NCBI RefSeq assembly: GCF_002564105.1 | Contig: NZ_PDBX01000002.1 | Coordinates: 315,092-379,091, forward strand | Reading direction: 5' to 3' | From: Collimonas sp. PA-H2 | Lineage (GTDB): Bacteria; Pseudomonadota; Gammaproteobacteria; Burkholderiales; Burkholderiaceae_D | DNA: 64,000 bases | In this document: piece after piece, positions 9,574-18,826 of the stretch | Position numbering within the stretch: position 1 is the stretch's first letter | Layout: every line of letters begins with the position of its first letter | The notes under the pieces: model-generated | The model's input: the letters and a program-made list of their open reading frames with translations, nothing else | The model's database searches: none | Told to the model about the DNA's origin: nothing | Position numbers and translations under genes: made by a program

Positions 9574-10053
9574 ATGGTCAGCAAAAACACGATTTGTCTC
9601 TGGTTCGACGGCGCCGCGCTGGACGCCGCCAAGTTCTACTCCGAGACGTTTCCGGACAGCGCGGTTGGAGCAGTCCATCGCGCACCTGGCGACTATCCCG
9701 CGGGTAAGGAGGGCGATGTCCTGACGGTCGAATTTACTGTGATGGGCATTCCTTGTCTCGGTCTGAACGGAGGATCGGGAATCAAGCACAGCGAGGCTTT
9801 CTCGTTCCAGGTCGCGACCGACGACCAGGCCGAAACGGACCGCTTGTGGAATGCGATTGTCGGAAACGGCGGCCAGGAAAGCATGTGCGGCTGGTGCAAG
9901 GACAAATGGGGATTGTCGTGGCAGATCACGCCACGCGTCCTCACAGCTGCGTTCGTCGACCCTGATCGTGCTGCGGCCAAACGTGCCTTCGATGCCATGA
10001 TGACGATGAAAAAAATTGACGTCGCTGCGATTGAAGCGGCTTGGCACGGTTAA
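9574..10053 (+). CDS. VOC-family (PhnB/3-demethylubiquinone methyltransferase-like) protein
   Basis: 159 residues; the start at 9574 has CAGGAG 8 nt upstream. The N-terminal I-C-L-W-F-D-G-A-A-L-D-A-A-K-F-Y, the C-L-G-L-N-G-G segment and W-G-L-S-W-Q-I-T-P-R are hallmarks of the PhnB-like branch of the vicinal oxygen chelate fold. These proteins are often annotated as 3-demethylubiquinone-9 3-methyltransferases, but their chemistry is unproven. It is a soluble cytosolic protein. No operon partner is visible. Confidence 0.85.
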   Translation: MVSKNTICLWFDGAALDAAKFYSETFPDSAVGAVHRAPGDYPAGKEGDVLTVEFTVMGIPCLGLNGGSGIKHSEAFSFQVATDDQAETDRLWNAIVGNGGQESMCGWCKDKWGLSWQITPRVLTAAFVDPDRAAAKRAFDAMMTMKKIDVAAIEAAWHG

Positions 10054-10215
10054 AGCTTCCGATACCGTCCCATAGTGTATCGGGCGACTGCTTCTGATAT
10101 CGAAATATAGACGGACAAAAGATAATTTTTGGAAGCCCAAGCTGGGCATTTGCCGCTGAAGTCCGTTAGACATTCCGATATCACCAAAGCTTTGAAGATC
10201 AGGGAACCCTATTAG

Positions 10216-10443
10216 AATCCGACCTTGAAGTTGCTAGGCATACGTCGTCGGCGTCCATACTGCACGAGGGTGACATATGTGCCCGTGGGATTGATGGCGG
10301 GTGCCCGACCAGCAGACATGGCTGCACAGCTAGGACATAGCTTGGACGTGTTTTACAGGGACTATGCGAAGTGGATTAGTCACCAGGACGATGACAGAGA
10401 AATGATCAAAATCGAAGCTCAGATTAATGAAAGTATCCCTTAA
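10216..10443 (+). pseudogene. C-terminal remnant of a tyrosine recombinase (phage-type integrase)
   Basis: The frame after a stop at 10213 encodes R-R-R-P-Y-C-T-R-V-T-Y ... G-A-R-P-A-D-M-A-A-Q-L-G-H-S-L-D-V-F-Y-R-D-Y-A-K-W-I. This is the end of an integrase catalytic domain. The box II Arg, the L-G-H motif and the nucleophile-region Tyr are visible, but the His after box II Arg is Val (T-R-V-T-Y instead of T-R-H-T). The N-terminal domain and first catalytic Arg are absent upstream, so this is a decayed fragment. It lies 55 nt from tRNA-Val, a typical integration target. Confidence 0.75.
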
Positions 10444-10497
10444 CTATCCCTGAGACTTTCACGACCGGCTTAACTTATTGATTTAAAACAGGAATTC

Positions 10498-10572
10498 TGG
10501 TGGGAAGTACAAGTTTCGAACTTGTGACCTATCGCGTGTGAGGCGATCGCTCTACCCCTGAGCTAACCTCCC
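10498..10572 (-). tRNA. tRNA-Val (anticodon CAC)
   Basis: 75 nt including an encoded CCA. The acceptor GGGAGGT pairs with ACTTCCC (one G-U), the D-arm is TAGCTCAGGGGTAGAGC, the anticodon stem ATCGC/GCGAT has loop CTCACAC, and the T-arm is ACAAG-TTCGAAA-CTTGT. The anticodon CAC reads GUG codons. It lies beside an integrase remnant and downstream of relA on the same strand. Confidence 0.95.
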
Positions 10573-10611
10573 GGAGAGGCCGCCATTATGACACAAACTT
10601 TCTGGAAAATA

Positions 10612-10652
10612 AAGTAGGCGCGGAGACAAAGCTGACAGCCCTCCCCGCGCCT
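10612..10652 (-). terminator. probable terminator of relA
   Basis: AGGCGCGG/CCGCGCCT arms (10616-10623, 10645-10652), followed on the minus strand by a moderately T-rich tract. It is positioned just after the relA stop and before tRNA-Val. Confidence 0.5.
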
Positions 10653-10664
10653 GTCGAACCAGGC

Positions 10665-12932
10665 TTATTGGCGCTTGGCTTCCAGCACCCCTTTCACCTC
10701 GCGTATCACCGTCAGCGCCTTCTGCAGCTGGGCGGTAGAGGCGATTTCGGCGGTGAACGCCATCCGCGCATGGGCCTTCGCACTTTGCGTGCTGACGCCG
10801 ATGACGTTGATTTTCTCGCGCAGGAACACTTCCGAGATATCCCGCAGCAGGCCCTGGCGGTCGCTTGCCAGCACGAAGATGTCCACCGGGTAGACGGTTT
10901 CCGCTTCCTGTGCGCCCCAGGTGGTCTGGATCACCCGCTCCGGCGCCTTGATGCGCATCTCGGCGAAGTTCTTGCAGTTTTCGCGATGGATAGAGACGCC
11001 CTTCCCACGCGTGATGAAGCCGACCACGGGATCGGGCGGCGCCGGCTTGCAGCACTTGGCCAGCTGCGTCATCAGGCCGTCGGTGCCGACCACCAGTACG
11101 CCTGACTTCCCGCCGTGCACCACGCTGGAGGCGCGGCTCTTACGGGTTATCGCGGCTTCCTCGAATTCGGTGCTGTGTTCGAGCGATTTGATGCCGTGGT
11201 CGTCGTGCAGCGCCTGTTCGACGTGGCGCAGGCTGAACTCATCCTTGCCTAACGCCAGCAGCAAATCTTCCAGCTTGGCGAATTCCAGCTTGCGCGCCAG
11301 CTCTTCCAGGTTGACCGCGGTCTTGCCCTCGCGCTGCAGGGTCTTGTCCAGCAGGCTGCGGCCGGTGGCCAGGGTCTCCTGCTGTTCGATGGCGTTGAAC
11401 CAGGCGCGCACCTTGGAACGGGTACGGGCGCTGGCGGCGTAGCCCGGCGTCAGCCAGTCGCGCGAGGGACCGGAGCCGCCGGGAGCGTTCTTGGCGGTGA
11501 TGATTTCCACCGTCTGGCCATTCTTCAACGGCGTGTTCAGCGGCACCATGCTGCCGTCCACCCGCGCGCCGCGGCAGCGGTGGCCGACGTCGGTGTGCAG
11601 GTAATAGGCGAAATCGATAGGCGTGGCGCCGCTCGGCAGTTCGATCACGCGCGCTTGCGGCGTCAGCACGTAGATGTGGTCGTTGAGGGTAGCCTGCTTG
11701 AGTTTTTCCAGCCACTCGCGGCGGCTGTCCTCATGCTCCACCACCGCATCCACCACTTCGCTTTTCCAGGCCAGCAGCTGACGCAGCCAGGCGATTTTCT
11801 CGTCGTATTTCTGCGCCGAGAAATTGGAGCTGCCAGATTCCTTGTAACGCCAGTGCGCCGCCACCCCGTATTCGGCGAAATGGTGCATTTCATTGGTGCG
11901 TATCTGCACTTCGAGGGCGCGATCGTCATCGGCCAGCACCACCGTATGCAGCGACTGATAGCCGTTCTGCTTCGGACGCGAGATGTAGTCGTCGAACTCT
12001 TTCGGGATCGGCACCCAGATATTGTGCACGATGCCCAGCACTGTGTAGCAAGTCTTGACGTCGTCGACGATCACGCGGAAAGCGCGGACGTCGTAGAGTT
12101 CGGAAAAATCCAGGTCCTTGCCTTGCATCTTGTTCCAGATGCTGAAGATATGCTTGGGCCGTCCCGAGACTTCGGCCTTGATGTCGGCCGCCGCCAGCTC
12201 GCTGCGCAAACGCGTGATAGCGGCATCGACAAAGCCTTCGCGCTCGATGCGGCGCTCTTCCAGCATCTTGGCGATGCGCTTGTAAGTAACCGGATCGATG
12301 AAGCGGAACGACAGGTCTTCCAGCTCCCACTTGAGCTGCCAGATGCCGAGGCGGTTGGCCAGCGGCGCATACAGGTCCAGCGTCTCGCGCGCATACTGGC
12401 TGGTGCGCTCGTTTTCCATTTTTTGTTCGGAAAAATAGCGCAGCGCGGTGACGCGCGAAGCCAGCCGCACCAGCACCACCCGCATATCGGTGGCCATCGC
12501 CAGCAGCATCTTGCGCAAGGTTTCCACCTGGCTGGCGGCCTGCTGCGCGGCGTTCTTGCCGCGCATGACTTCCTGCGGCAAGCCGAAGGTAAAGCCGTGC
12601 AGGCGCATCAGCTGACGGATGCCGCTGACCAGGTCGGAAATTTCCTTGCCGAAGCGCTGCTCGATGGTGTCGGCATAGCTGGCGTCCAGCAAGGGCAGCT
12701 CGAACAGCAAGGCGGCGATGCGGGTTTCGACATCGGTATCGAGCAAGGCCAGGATGCTGGCCACGCCTTGCGAAAAATCGAGCGTGCTCTGACCGGTAGT
12801 GATGACATTATCGGCGTACAGCGGTTCGACGAACGCCAGCGCGTCCAGCACGCGCGCGCTATCCGCCGCACTCAGGCCGGCGGTGCACAGCTGGATTTGC
12901 GTAGCGCGTTGTGTTGCAGTGAGCGAAACCAT
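10665..12932 (-). CDS. relA: GTP pyrophosphokinase RelA, (p)ppGpp synthetase
   Basis: Makes (p)ppGpp from ATP and GTP/GDP on stalled ribosomes in the stringent response. 755 residues. The N-terminal hydrolase-like domain lacks the His-Asp pair (A-A-L-L-F-E-L-P-L-L-D), so it should be inactive. The synthetase domain has R-P-K-H-I-F-S-I-W, the acidic E-F-D-D motif typical of monofunctional RelA rather than the R-x-K-D of bifunctional enzymes, and N-G-Y-Q-S-L-H-T. A TGS domain (D-H-I-Y-V-L-T-P...) follows, then a zinc-finger-like region with K-C-C-K-P and a C-terminal ACT domain. ridA lies 10 nt upstream on the same strand. Confidence 0.96.
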   Translation of the reverse strand: MVSLTATQRATQIQLCTAGLSAADSARVLDALAFVEPLYADNVITTGQSTLDFSQGVASILALLDTDVETRIAALLFELPLLDASYADTIEQRFGKEISDLVSGIRQLMRLHGFTFGLPQEVMRGKNAAQQAASQVETLRKMLLAMATDMRVVLVRLASRVTALRYFSEQKMENERTSQYARETLDLYAPLANRLGIWQLKWELEDLSFRFIDPVTYKRIAKMLEERRIEREGFVDAAITRLRSELAAADIKAEVSGRPKHIFSIWNKMQGKDLDFSELYDVRAFRVIVDDVKTCYTVLGIVHNIWVPIPKEFDDYISRPKQNGYQSLHTVVLADDDRALEVQIRTNEMHHFAEYGVAAHWRYKESGSSNFSAQKYDEKIAWLRQLLAWKSEVVDAVVEHEDSRREWLEKLKQATLNDHIYVLTPQARVIELPSGATPIDFAYYLHTDVGHRCRGARVDGSMVPLNTPLKNGQTVEIITAKNAPGGSGPSRDWLTPGYAASARTRSKVRAWFNAIEQQETLATGRSLLDKTLQREGKTAVNLEELARKLEFAKLEDLLLALGKDEFSLRHVEQALHDDHGIKSLEHSTEFEEAAITRKSRASSVVHGGKSGVLVVGTDGLMTQLAKCCKPAPPDPVVGFITRGKGVSIHRENCKNFAEMRIKAPERVIQTTWGAQEAETVYPVDIFVLASDRQGLLRDISEVFLREKINVIGVSTQSAKAHARMAFTAEIASTAQLQKALTVIREVKGVLEAKRQ

Positions 12933-12942
12933 GCTTGCATCT

Positions 12943-13293
12943 TTATTTTTGCGCGGCGACCACGATAATTTCTATCAGGATTTCAGGACGCGCGAGTTTA
13001 GCTTCTACCGTGGCCCGCGGCGGCGCATTGCCGGCGGCGACCCACTCATCCCAGACCAGGTTCATGCCATCGAAATCCTTGACGTCGGCCAAGTAGATCT
13101 GGCAGGACAGGATGTGATGCTTGTCGCTGCCGGCTTCGGCCAGCAGGCGGTCGATATGGCCGAGCGTCTCGCGCGTCTGGCCTTCGATGTTCTGGGTGGT
13201 GTCTTCAGCCAGTTGCCCGGCCAGGTACACGGTACCGTTATGGATGGCGACTTCCGAAAGTCTCTTGCCGACATGCAGGCGCTGGATAGTCAT
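12943..13293 (-). CDS. RidA-family enamine/imine deaminase
   Basis: 116 residues. Members of the YjgF/YER057c/UK114 family hydrolyse reactive 2-aminoacrylate and related imines, protecting PLP enzymes. The key Arg in P-P-R-A-T-V-E-A and the Glu in L-I-E-I-I-V-V-A-A, corresponding to the substrate-binding residues of E. coli RidA, are present. It is a soluble trimer in known members. It lies 10 nt upstream of relA and 33 nt downstream of an alpha/beta hydrolase gene, all on the minus strand. Confidence 0.88.
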   Translation of the reverse strand: MTIQRLHVGKRLSEVAIHNGTVYLAGQLAEDTTQNIEGQTRETLGHIDRLLAEAGSDKHHILSCQIYLADVKDFDGMNLVWDEWVAAGNAPPRATVEAKLARPEILIEIIVVAAQK

Positions 13294-13326
13294 GAATCAT
13301 CTCCTATAAGAATAAATGGCAAAAAA

Positions 13327-14193
13327 TCAGCCGAGCAGAAAATCGCTGACAATTTCAATCTGATCGGTATGCAGCAAGGTAGGCGCATGGCCGACCCCGG
13401 CCAGCTCCACCAGCTTGGCCTTGGGGCCACACTCCGTCATCAGCCGCGCCGTCTCCGGCGACAGCAGGTCCGACTGGGCGCCGCGCAGCAGCAAGGTCGG
13501 GCAGCTGATCGCCTTGTAGGCGTTCCACAGCAGCGTTTCCGACAGCTTGAAGATTTCCGGCGTGGTCGACTTGAAAGGCTCTGCCAGTTTCAAATCGTAG
13601 TGGCGGGTCCACTCGCCGCCGGCATTCTGATGCAGCACGTCCGCCGCCAGCTTGCGCCATTCGGCGTCGGTGTGCGGGCCGAACGATGCCGAGATGGCGC
13701 GCACGTAGGCGGCCGCTTCGTCAAACGTGGGAAAGCGCATATCGGCGCCGATGTATTCGCCGATGCGCCCCATCGCATCCGCATTCAGGGTCGGGCCGAC
13801 ATCGTTCAAGACCAGCTTGCGCAAGGGATTGTCCGGCAGCGAGGCCAGACCGATGCCGATCAGGCCGCCCATCGAGGTGCCGACCAGGTCGACGGTTTCG
13901 GCGTTGAGCCGGGCCAGCAAGGTGACCACGTCGTTCAGGTATTGCGGCAGCACATAGTATTGCGGATCGCGCAGCCAGCCGGAACGGCCGCGCCCCACCA
14001 CGTCCGGACAGACCACCCGGTAGGTATCGCATAGCGCGCGCGCCAGCTGGTCGAAATCGTCCGAGACGCGGGTGACGCCGTGCAGGCACAGCAATACATT
14101 CGGATTATGCGGATCGCCCCACTCCTGGTAGGCCATTTTGTGCAAGCCGGCGGGAGAAATGCATTGAACAGACTTGTGCGCGGCGATGGTCAT
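13327..14193 (-). CDS. alpha/beta-fold hydrolase
   Basis: 288 residues from the ATG at 14193, which has a GGGG-containing site; the longer frame to 14361 overlaps a terminator and is not credible. The oxyanion region L-L-C-L-H-G-V-T, the nucleophile elbow G-T-S-M-G (Ser in the middle), an acid in the ...G-A-Q-S-D-L-L-S... segment and the late His in G-V-G-H-A-P-T make a complete catalytic triad. The fold suits an esterase, lactonase or haloperoxidase-like enzyme; the substrate is not identifiable. It is followed by ridA and relA on the same strand. Confidence 0.82.
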   Translation of the reverse strand: MTIAAHKSVQCISPAGLHKMAYQEWGDPHNPNVLLCLHGVTRVSDDFDQLARALCDTYRVVCPDVVGRGRSGWLRDPQYYVLPQYLNDVVTLLARLNAETVDLVGTSMGGLIGIGLASLPDNPLRKLVLNDVGPTLNADAMGRIGEYIGADMRFPTFDEAAAYVRAISASFGPHTDAEWRKLAADVLHQNAGGEWTRHYDLKLAEPFKSTTPEIFKLSETLLWNAYKAISCPTLLLRGAQSDLLSPETARLMTECGPKAKLVELAGVGHAPTLLHTDQIEIVSDFLLG

Positions 14194-14342
14194 CGGTACC
14201 CCGTTTCGGTTAAGGCTTGCTGGACGGCGGCAAACAGCTGCGGGCAGCGCGTTTGCTTTGCGGATATACAACATCTTATCGCATATGGCCCCTCCCTTGC
14301 ACCTTACCTTGAACATTAGGGATGCATCCGGGCAGCACAAAG

Positions 14343-14382
14343 AAAAAGCGGCGCCTGACAAATGTGTCAGACGCCGCCTTTT
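14343..14382. terminator. bidirectional terminator downstream of scoAB
   Basis: Near-perfect 13-bp stem (14348-14360 with 14365-14377, one mismatch), loop AATG, flanked by A-run and T-run on both sides. On the minus strand it ends the CoA-transferase operon. Confidence 0.85.
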
Positions 14383-14415
14383 TGGAACGCCGGCCAGGCC
14401 GGCATCCTCCCGATC

Positions 14416-15069
14416 TTAGTGCAATGCGCTCAGATCCAGCTCCGCTCCGGTTTGCGCGACGATATCTTCGCGGCTGACGCCCGGCGCCAGCTCGATCACC
14501 TTCAGGCCCTGCGGCGTCACGTCCAGCACGCCCAGGTCGGTGATGATGCGGTTGACCACGCCGACGCCGGTCAGCGGCAGGTTGCAGGCTTCCAGTATCT
14601 TGTGCGAAGTCGTGCCGTCCTTGGCCTTGGCCACGTGCTCCATCAGCACCACTACACGGCCGACGCCAGCCACCAGGTCCATCGCGCCGCCCATGCCCTT
14701 GACCAGTTTACCCGGAATCATCCAGTTGGCCAGATCGCCATTCCTGGACACCTGCATGGCGCCCAGGATCGCGATATTAATCTTACCGCCGCGTATCATG
14801 GCGAAGGAATCGGCGGAACTGAAATAAGCCGATCCTGGCAAGGAAGTCACGGTCTGCTTGCCGGCGTTGATCAGGTCGGCGTCGACCTTGTCTTCGGTCG
14901 GAAACGGACCGATGCCGAGCAAGCCGTTTTCCGACTGCAGCCAGACTTCGATTTCCTTAGGTACATGGTTGGCAACCAGGGTCGGCAAGCCGATGCCGAG
15001 GTTGACGTAAAAACCATCTTGCAATTCCTTTGCCGCGCGCGCGGCCATTTCATCACGTGTCCATGCCAT
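14416..15069 (-). CDS. scoB: 3-oxoacid CoA-transferase subunit B
   Basis: 217 residues from the ATG at 15069, with AGGAGA upstream. This is the beta subunit of succinyl-CoA:3-ketoacid CoA-transferase, which activates acetoacetate with succinyl-CoA in ketone-body use. The catalytic Glu motif [10 protein letters not shown] and the G-M-G-G-A-M-D-L motif are present. The subunit A gene ends 19 nt upstream; the two form a classic scoAB operon, closed by a strong terminator. Confidence 0.93.
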   Translation of the reverse strand: MAWTRDEMAARAAKELQDGFYVNLGIGLPTLVANHVPKEIEVWLQSENGLLGIGPFPTEDKVDADLINAGKQTVTSLPGSAYFSSADSFAMIRGGKINIAILGAMQVSRNGDLANWMIPGKLVKGMGGAMDLVAGVGRVVVLMEHVAKAKDGTTSHKILEACNLPLTGVGVVNRIITDLGVLDVTPQGLKVIELAPGVSREDIVAQTGAELDLSALH

Positions 15070-15088
15070 TTTGTTCTCCTGGTCTGGT

Positions 15089-15790
15089 TTATTCTGCTGG
15101 GCGAACGGTACGCTGTTCGATACGCTTTTCCGGTGTCGCATTGACTACGATGCGGTGCACAAAAATACCCGGCGTATGGACCTGGTCCGGATCGATCTCG
15201 CCTACTTCGACCAAGTGCTCGACTTCCACCACGGTGATTTTCCCGGCCATGGCGACGTTCGGGTTGAAGTTGCGGGCGGTCTTGTTGAACACCAGGTTGC
15301 CGCTGCGGTCAGCCTTGTAAGCCTTGACCAGGGACACGTCGGCCACGAGCGAACGCTCCATCACATACTTGGCGCCGTCGAAGTCGCGGATTTCCTTGCC
15401 TTCCGCAACCAGCGTGCCGACCCCGGTCTTGGTAAAGAAGGCAGGGATACCGGCGCCGCCGGCGCGCAGCTTTTCCGCCAGCGTGCCCTGCGGAGTGAAT
15501 TCCAGCTCAAGTTCGCCAGCCAGGTATTGCCGCTCGAACTCCTTGTTCTCGCCGACATACGAAGCGATCATTTTCTTGATCTGGCGGGTGGTCAGCAATT
15601 GCCCGAGGCCAAAGCCGTCGACGCCGGCGTTGTTGGAAATCGCCGTCAGCTCTTTCACGCCGGAATTGCGCAGCGCCAGGATCAGCGCTTCGGGGATGCC
15701 GCACAGGCCGAAACCGCCTACGGCGATGGTCTGACCATCCTTGACTATGCCGGCCAACGCGCTTGCCGCGTCAGGATAAACTTTGTTCAT
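15089..15790 (-). CDS. scoA: 3-oxoacid CoA-transferase subunit A
   Basis: 233 residues; ribosome binding site AGGAGG a few nt before the start. The alpha subunit carries the CoA-binding G-G-F-G-L-C-G-I-P and S-N-N-A-G motifs. It works with subunit B in the cytosol on acetoacetate/succinyl-CoA. A PAS-LuxR regulator gene is transcribed divergently from a 115-nt spacer, which suggests local control. Confidence 0.94.
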   Translation of the reverse strand: MNKVYPDAASALAGIVKDGQTIAVGGFGLCGIPEALILALRNSGVKELTAISNNAGVDGFGLGQLLTTRQIKKMIASYVGENKEFERQYLAGELELEFTPQGTLAEKLRAGGAGIPAFFTKTGVGTLVAEGKEIRDFDGAKYVMERSLVADVSLVKAYKADRSGNLVFNKTARNFNPNVAMAGKITVVEVEHLVEVGEIDPDQVHTPGIFVHRIVVNATPEKRIEQRTVRPAE

Positions 15791-15905
15791 GCCTTGCCTC
15801 CTGTTTGTGTAAACTAGCTATTATTGCTATGCCCTTGGTCTGTTAGCATATGATGAAGTAACACATCCAACAATACCGTAAAACTACGAACTCAAGCTGC
15901 AGCCA

Positions 15906-16481
15906 GTGCCATTGCCTAATTCTGCTATCGATTACCAGACCATTTTCGCCCATGCGCCGATAGGCATGTGCGTTTCCGAACGCCGCATCATGCAGGTGTG
16001 CAACCTGGCCCTGACTCGCATGTTCGGCTACCAGCCGGAGGAATTGAACGGTCAGTCGTTCCAGCTACTGTACCCGACCCAGGACGAGTTTGAACGCACC
16101 GGCGCGCGCATCGTGCCTATCATGAACGCCAAAGGGATCTATTCCGACGAGCGCATCATGCGGCGCGCCAGCGGCGAGTTATTCTGGTGCCATGTCACCG
16201 GCCACGCGCTGGTGCCGACGGACACCCACGCGGCAGGGATCTGGACTTTTGAGGATTTGAGTGAAAAACGCCGGGCTTCGGCCGTGCTGTCGCCACGCGA
16301 ACGCGAGATCGCGGCCTTGCTGGTAGAGGGTAAGACCAGCAAGCTGATCGGCAAGCAGATCGGCCTCAGTCCGCGCACGGTGGAAATGCATCGGGCCAAC
16401 CTGATGAAGAAATTTGCCGCATCGACGTCCAGCGAACTGGTGCACCGCCTGCTCGGCATTACGCAGGCAGAGCGGGTTTAA
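15906..16481 (+). CDS. PAS-domain LuxR-type transcriptional regulator
   Basis: 191 residues. The PAS fold covers about residues 8-125 (G-M-C-V-S-E-R-R-I-M-Q-V-C-N ... W-C-H-V-T-G-H-A-L), followed by a LuxR/FixJ helix-turn-helix (L-S-P-R-E-R-E-I-A-A-L-L-V-E-G ... I-G-L-S-P-R-T-V-E-M-H-R). There is no receiver domain, so it probably senses a ligand or redox signal through PAS. The called start is GTG at 15906 without a strong ribosome binding site. It is divergent from scoAB, whose likely regulator it is by position only. Confidence 0.8.
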   Translation: MPLPNSAIDYQTIFAHAPIGMCVSERRIMQVCNLALTRMFGYQPEELNGQSFQLLYPTQDEFERTGARIVPIMNAKGIYSDERIMRRASGELFWCHVTGHALVPTDTHAAGIWTFEDLSEKRRASAVLSPREREIAALLVEGKTSKLIGKQIGLSPRTVEMHRANLMKKFAASTSSELVHRLLGITQAERV

Positions 16482-16488
16482 CGAACGC

Positions 16489-16935
16489 TCAGACTGGCGC
16501 AGCAGGATTGCTCAGCAACTGGCGCAGATCATCGGGCAAAGGCATGGATTTTTCCAGGTCGAAATTGACCCAGACAATTTTTGCCGTACCTTCGGCGAAC
16601 ACCACGTCCGGCATGTCGGCGCGGCGGATTTCGTAGCTGGCCTCGAAACTGGAGCGGCCGACGGCGCCGATATAGGATTTGACCTCGACTTCGCAGGGGT
16701 ATTTCAATTGACGCAAGAAACTGCACTGCGCATTGACCAGCACCGGCCCGTGGCGGGAATCGAAATCGCTGCCGAGCTCTTGCAGCCATTCGATGCGCGC
16801 CTGTTCCATATAGCGGAAATAGATCGTATTGTTGACGTGGCCAAGCGCATCCATATCGCCCCAGCGCATCGCGATCCGCGTGGTGTGGACGTGTTTTCTG
16901 GTTTCCATTATCTCAACTTTCGTGAATACTGCCAT
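16489..16935 (-). CDS. acyl-CoA thioesterase (4-hydroxybenzoyl-CoA thioesterase family)
   Basis: 148 residues; the start at 16935 has GAGGGT upstream, and an internal ATG at 16908 is possible. The hotdog-fold active site is clear: W-G-D-M-D-A-L-G-H-V-N-N, with the catalytic Asp. The family hydrolyses acyl-CoAs to free acids; chain-length specificity cannot be told. It converges on the PAS-LuxR gene, with the two stops 7 nt apart. Confidence 0.85.
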   Translation of the reverse strand: MAVFTKVEIMETRKHVHTTRIAMRWGDMDALGHVNNTIYFRYMEQARIEWLQELGSDFDSRHGPVLVNAQCSFLRQLKYPCEVEVKSYIGAVGRSSFEASYEIRRADMPDVVFAEGTAKIVWVNFDLEKSMPLPDDLRQLLSNPAAPV

Positions 16936-17089
16936 GATCTACCCTCAGCCGGCTGCAAGCAGCATCGGCCCGGTGCGTTGCTCAACATGCGAGGAACAAC
17001 ACTAACCGCAGACGAAGCCTAGCATTCTGCCGCAAAATCCCCGACAATTAGCACATCCGTTCGAAAAATTAATTATAGGTAAAGAGACA

Positions 17090-18781
17090 ATGACTCCAAC
17101 CCCAGGGCAGAACCAGCAGAATTTCCTAGAACAATACGGTCCGCGCGAAGCGATGGAATACGATGTAGTGGTGGTCGGCGGCGGCCCCGCCGGCCTGGCG
17201 GCCGCGATCCGCCTCAAGCAGCAAGCCACCGAACAAGGACGCGAAGTGTCCGTCTGCGTACTGGAAAAAGGCAGCGAAATCGGCGCCCACATCCTGTCCG
17301 GCGCGGTGATGGACCCGCAGGCGCTGACCGAACTGCTGCCTAACTGGAAAGAACTGGGCGCACCGCTGACGACTGAAGTCAGCGAAGACCGCTTCCTGTT
17401 CCTGACCGAGAAAAAAGCCTACAAGACGCCTAACTGGATGCTGCCAGCCTGCTTCCAGAACCATGGCAATTACGTCATCTCGCTGGCGAATGTGGTGCGC
17501 TGGCTCGGCCAGCAGGCTGAACTGCTGGGCGTGGAAATCTTCCCCGGCTTCCCGGCTGCCGAAGTACTGTACAACGAAGATGGTTCGGTCAAGGGCGTCG
17601 CCACCGGCAACATGGGCGTGGACCGTCACGGCCAGCCTACCGACGCCTTCCAGCTCGGCATGGAACTGCACGCCAAGTACACCCTGTTCGCCGAAGGCGC
17701 GCGCGGCCACCTCGGCAAGCAGCTGATGGCGAAATTCGACCTCAACAAAGGCAAAGATCCGCAGACCTATGCGATCGGCATCAAGGAACTGTGGGAAATC
17801 GATCCCAAGCTGCATCAGCCAGGCCTGGTGGTGCATACCGCCGGCTGGCCGCTGGATACCCAGACCTATGGCGGCTCCTTCCTGTATCACCTGGAAAACA
17901 ACCAGGTCGCGGTCGGTTATGTGGTCGGCCTGGCTTACGAAAACCCCTACCTGTCGCCTTACGAAGAATTCCAGCGCTACAAGACGCATCCGGAAATCAG
18001 CAAATTCTTCCAGGGCGGCAAGCGCATTTCCTACGGCGCCCGCGCGATTACCGCTGGCGGCTTGCAGTCGCTGCCCAAACTGACCTTCCCGGGCGGTGCG
18101 CTGATCGGCTGCGACGCCGGCTTCCTCAACGCCAGCCGTATCAAGGGCAGCCACGCCGCCATCAAGACCGGCATGCTGGCCGCCAACGCTGCATTTGAAG
18201 CCCTGGGCAACAACCGCCAGTTCGATGAGCTGAGCGCCTACAGCCAGGCATTCGAGCAGTCCTGGCTACACGAAGAACTGCACAAGGCGCGCAACTTCAA
18301 GCCATGGATGAGCAAGGGCCTGTACCTGGGCACCCTGATGGTCGGCATCGACCAGGTGGTGTTCGGCGGCAAGGCGCCGTGGACCCTGCGCCACACCCAT
18401 GCCGATCACGAATGCCTGAAGCCAGCCGCCAACTACACGCCGATCAAGTATCCGAAGCCGGATGGCAAGCTGACCTTCGACCGCCTGTCGTCGGTGTTCA
18501 TTTCCAACACCAACCATGCCGAAGACCAGCCCATCCACCTGACCCTGAAAGATCCGAACGTGCCGGTCAACGTCAACCTGCGCGACTATGCCGGACCGGA
18601 AGCGCGCTACTGCCCTGCCGGCGTGTATGAGTTCGTCACCAATGAGGATAATACCGAACGCCTGCAGATCAATGCGCAGAACTGCGTGCATTGCAAGACT
18701 TGCGACATCAAGGATCCGACGCAGAATATCGTGTGGGTGACGCCGGAAGGCGGCGGCGGTCCGAATTATCCAAATATGTAA
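17090..18781 (+). CDS. electron transfer flavoprotein-ubiquinone oxidoreductase
   Basis: 563 residues, normal length. It passes electrons from electron-transfer flavoprotein (fatty acid and amino acid oxidation) to ubiquinone at the inner membrane. An FAD-binding G-G-G-P-A-G-L-A-A-A motif sits near residue 30. The C-terminal [4Fe-4S] domain has Cys508, Cys532, Cys535 and Cys538 (C-V-H-C-K-T-C). A GAGA-containing site precedes the ATG. The gene is monocistronic, with its own terminator. Confidence 0.96.
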   Translation: MTPTPGQNQQNFLEQYGPREAMEYDVVVVGGGPAGLAAAIRLKQQATEQGREVSVCVLEKGSEIGAHILSGAVMDPQALTELLPNWKELGAPLTTEVSEDRFLFLTEKKAYKTPNWMLPACFQNHGNYVISLANVVRWLGQQAELLGVEIFPGFPAAEVLYNEDGSVKGVATGNMGVDRHGQPTDAFQLGMELHAKYTLFAEGARGHLGKQLMAKFDLNKGKDPQTYAIGIKELWEIDPKLHQPGLVVHTAGWPLDTQTYGGSFLYHLENNQVAVGYVVGLAYENPYLSPYEEFQRYKTHPEISKFFQGGKRISYGARAITAGGLQSLPKLTFPGGALIGCDAGFLNASRIKGSHAAIKTGMLAANAAFEALGNNRQFDELSAYSQAFEQSWLHEELHKARNFKPWMSKGLYLGTLMVGIDQVVFGGKAPWTLRHTHADHECLKPAANYTPIKYPKPDGKLTFDRLSSVFISNTNHAEDQPIHLTLKDPNVPVNVNLRDYAGPEARYCPAGVYEFVTNEDNTERLQINAQNCVHCKTCDIKDPTQNIVWVTPEGGGGPNYPNM

Positions 18782-18790
18782 TTCCATCCC

Positions 18791-18817
18791 AAAGGCTGCG
18801 CATGCAGCCTTTTTCAT
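18791..18817 (+). terminator. terminator of the ETF-ubiquinone oxidoreductase gene
   Basis: AAAGGCTGC (18791-18799) pairs with GCAGCCTTT (18804-18812); loop GCAT, followed by T's. It lies 9 nt after the stop codon. Confidence 0.8.
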
Positions 18818-18826
18818 ACCTATCCG

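Noticed and set aside
11580..14034. two long plus-strand frames (462 and 411 codons)
   Set aside because: Antisense to relA, ridA and the hydrolase gene, each of which has intact family motifs.
14194..14361. longer start for the alpha/beta hydrolase
   Set aside because: It would run through a strong terminator and lacks an RBS; the ATG at 14193 fits the family's N-terminus.
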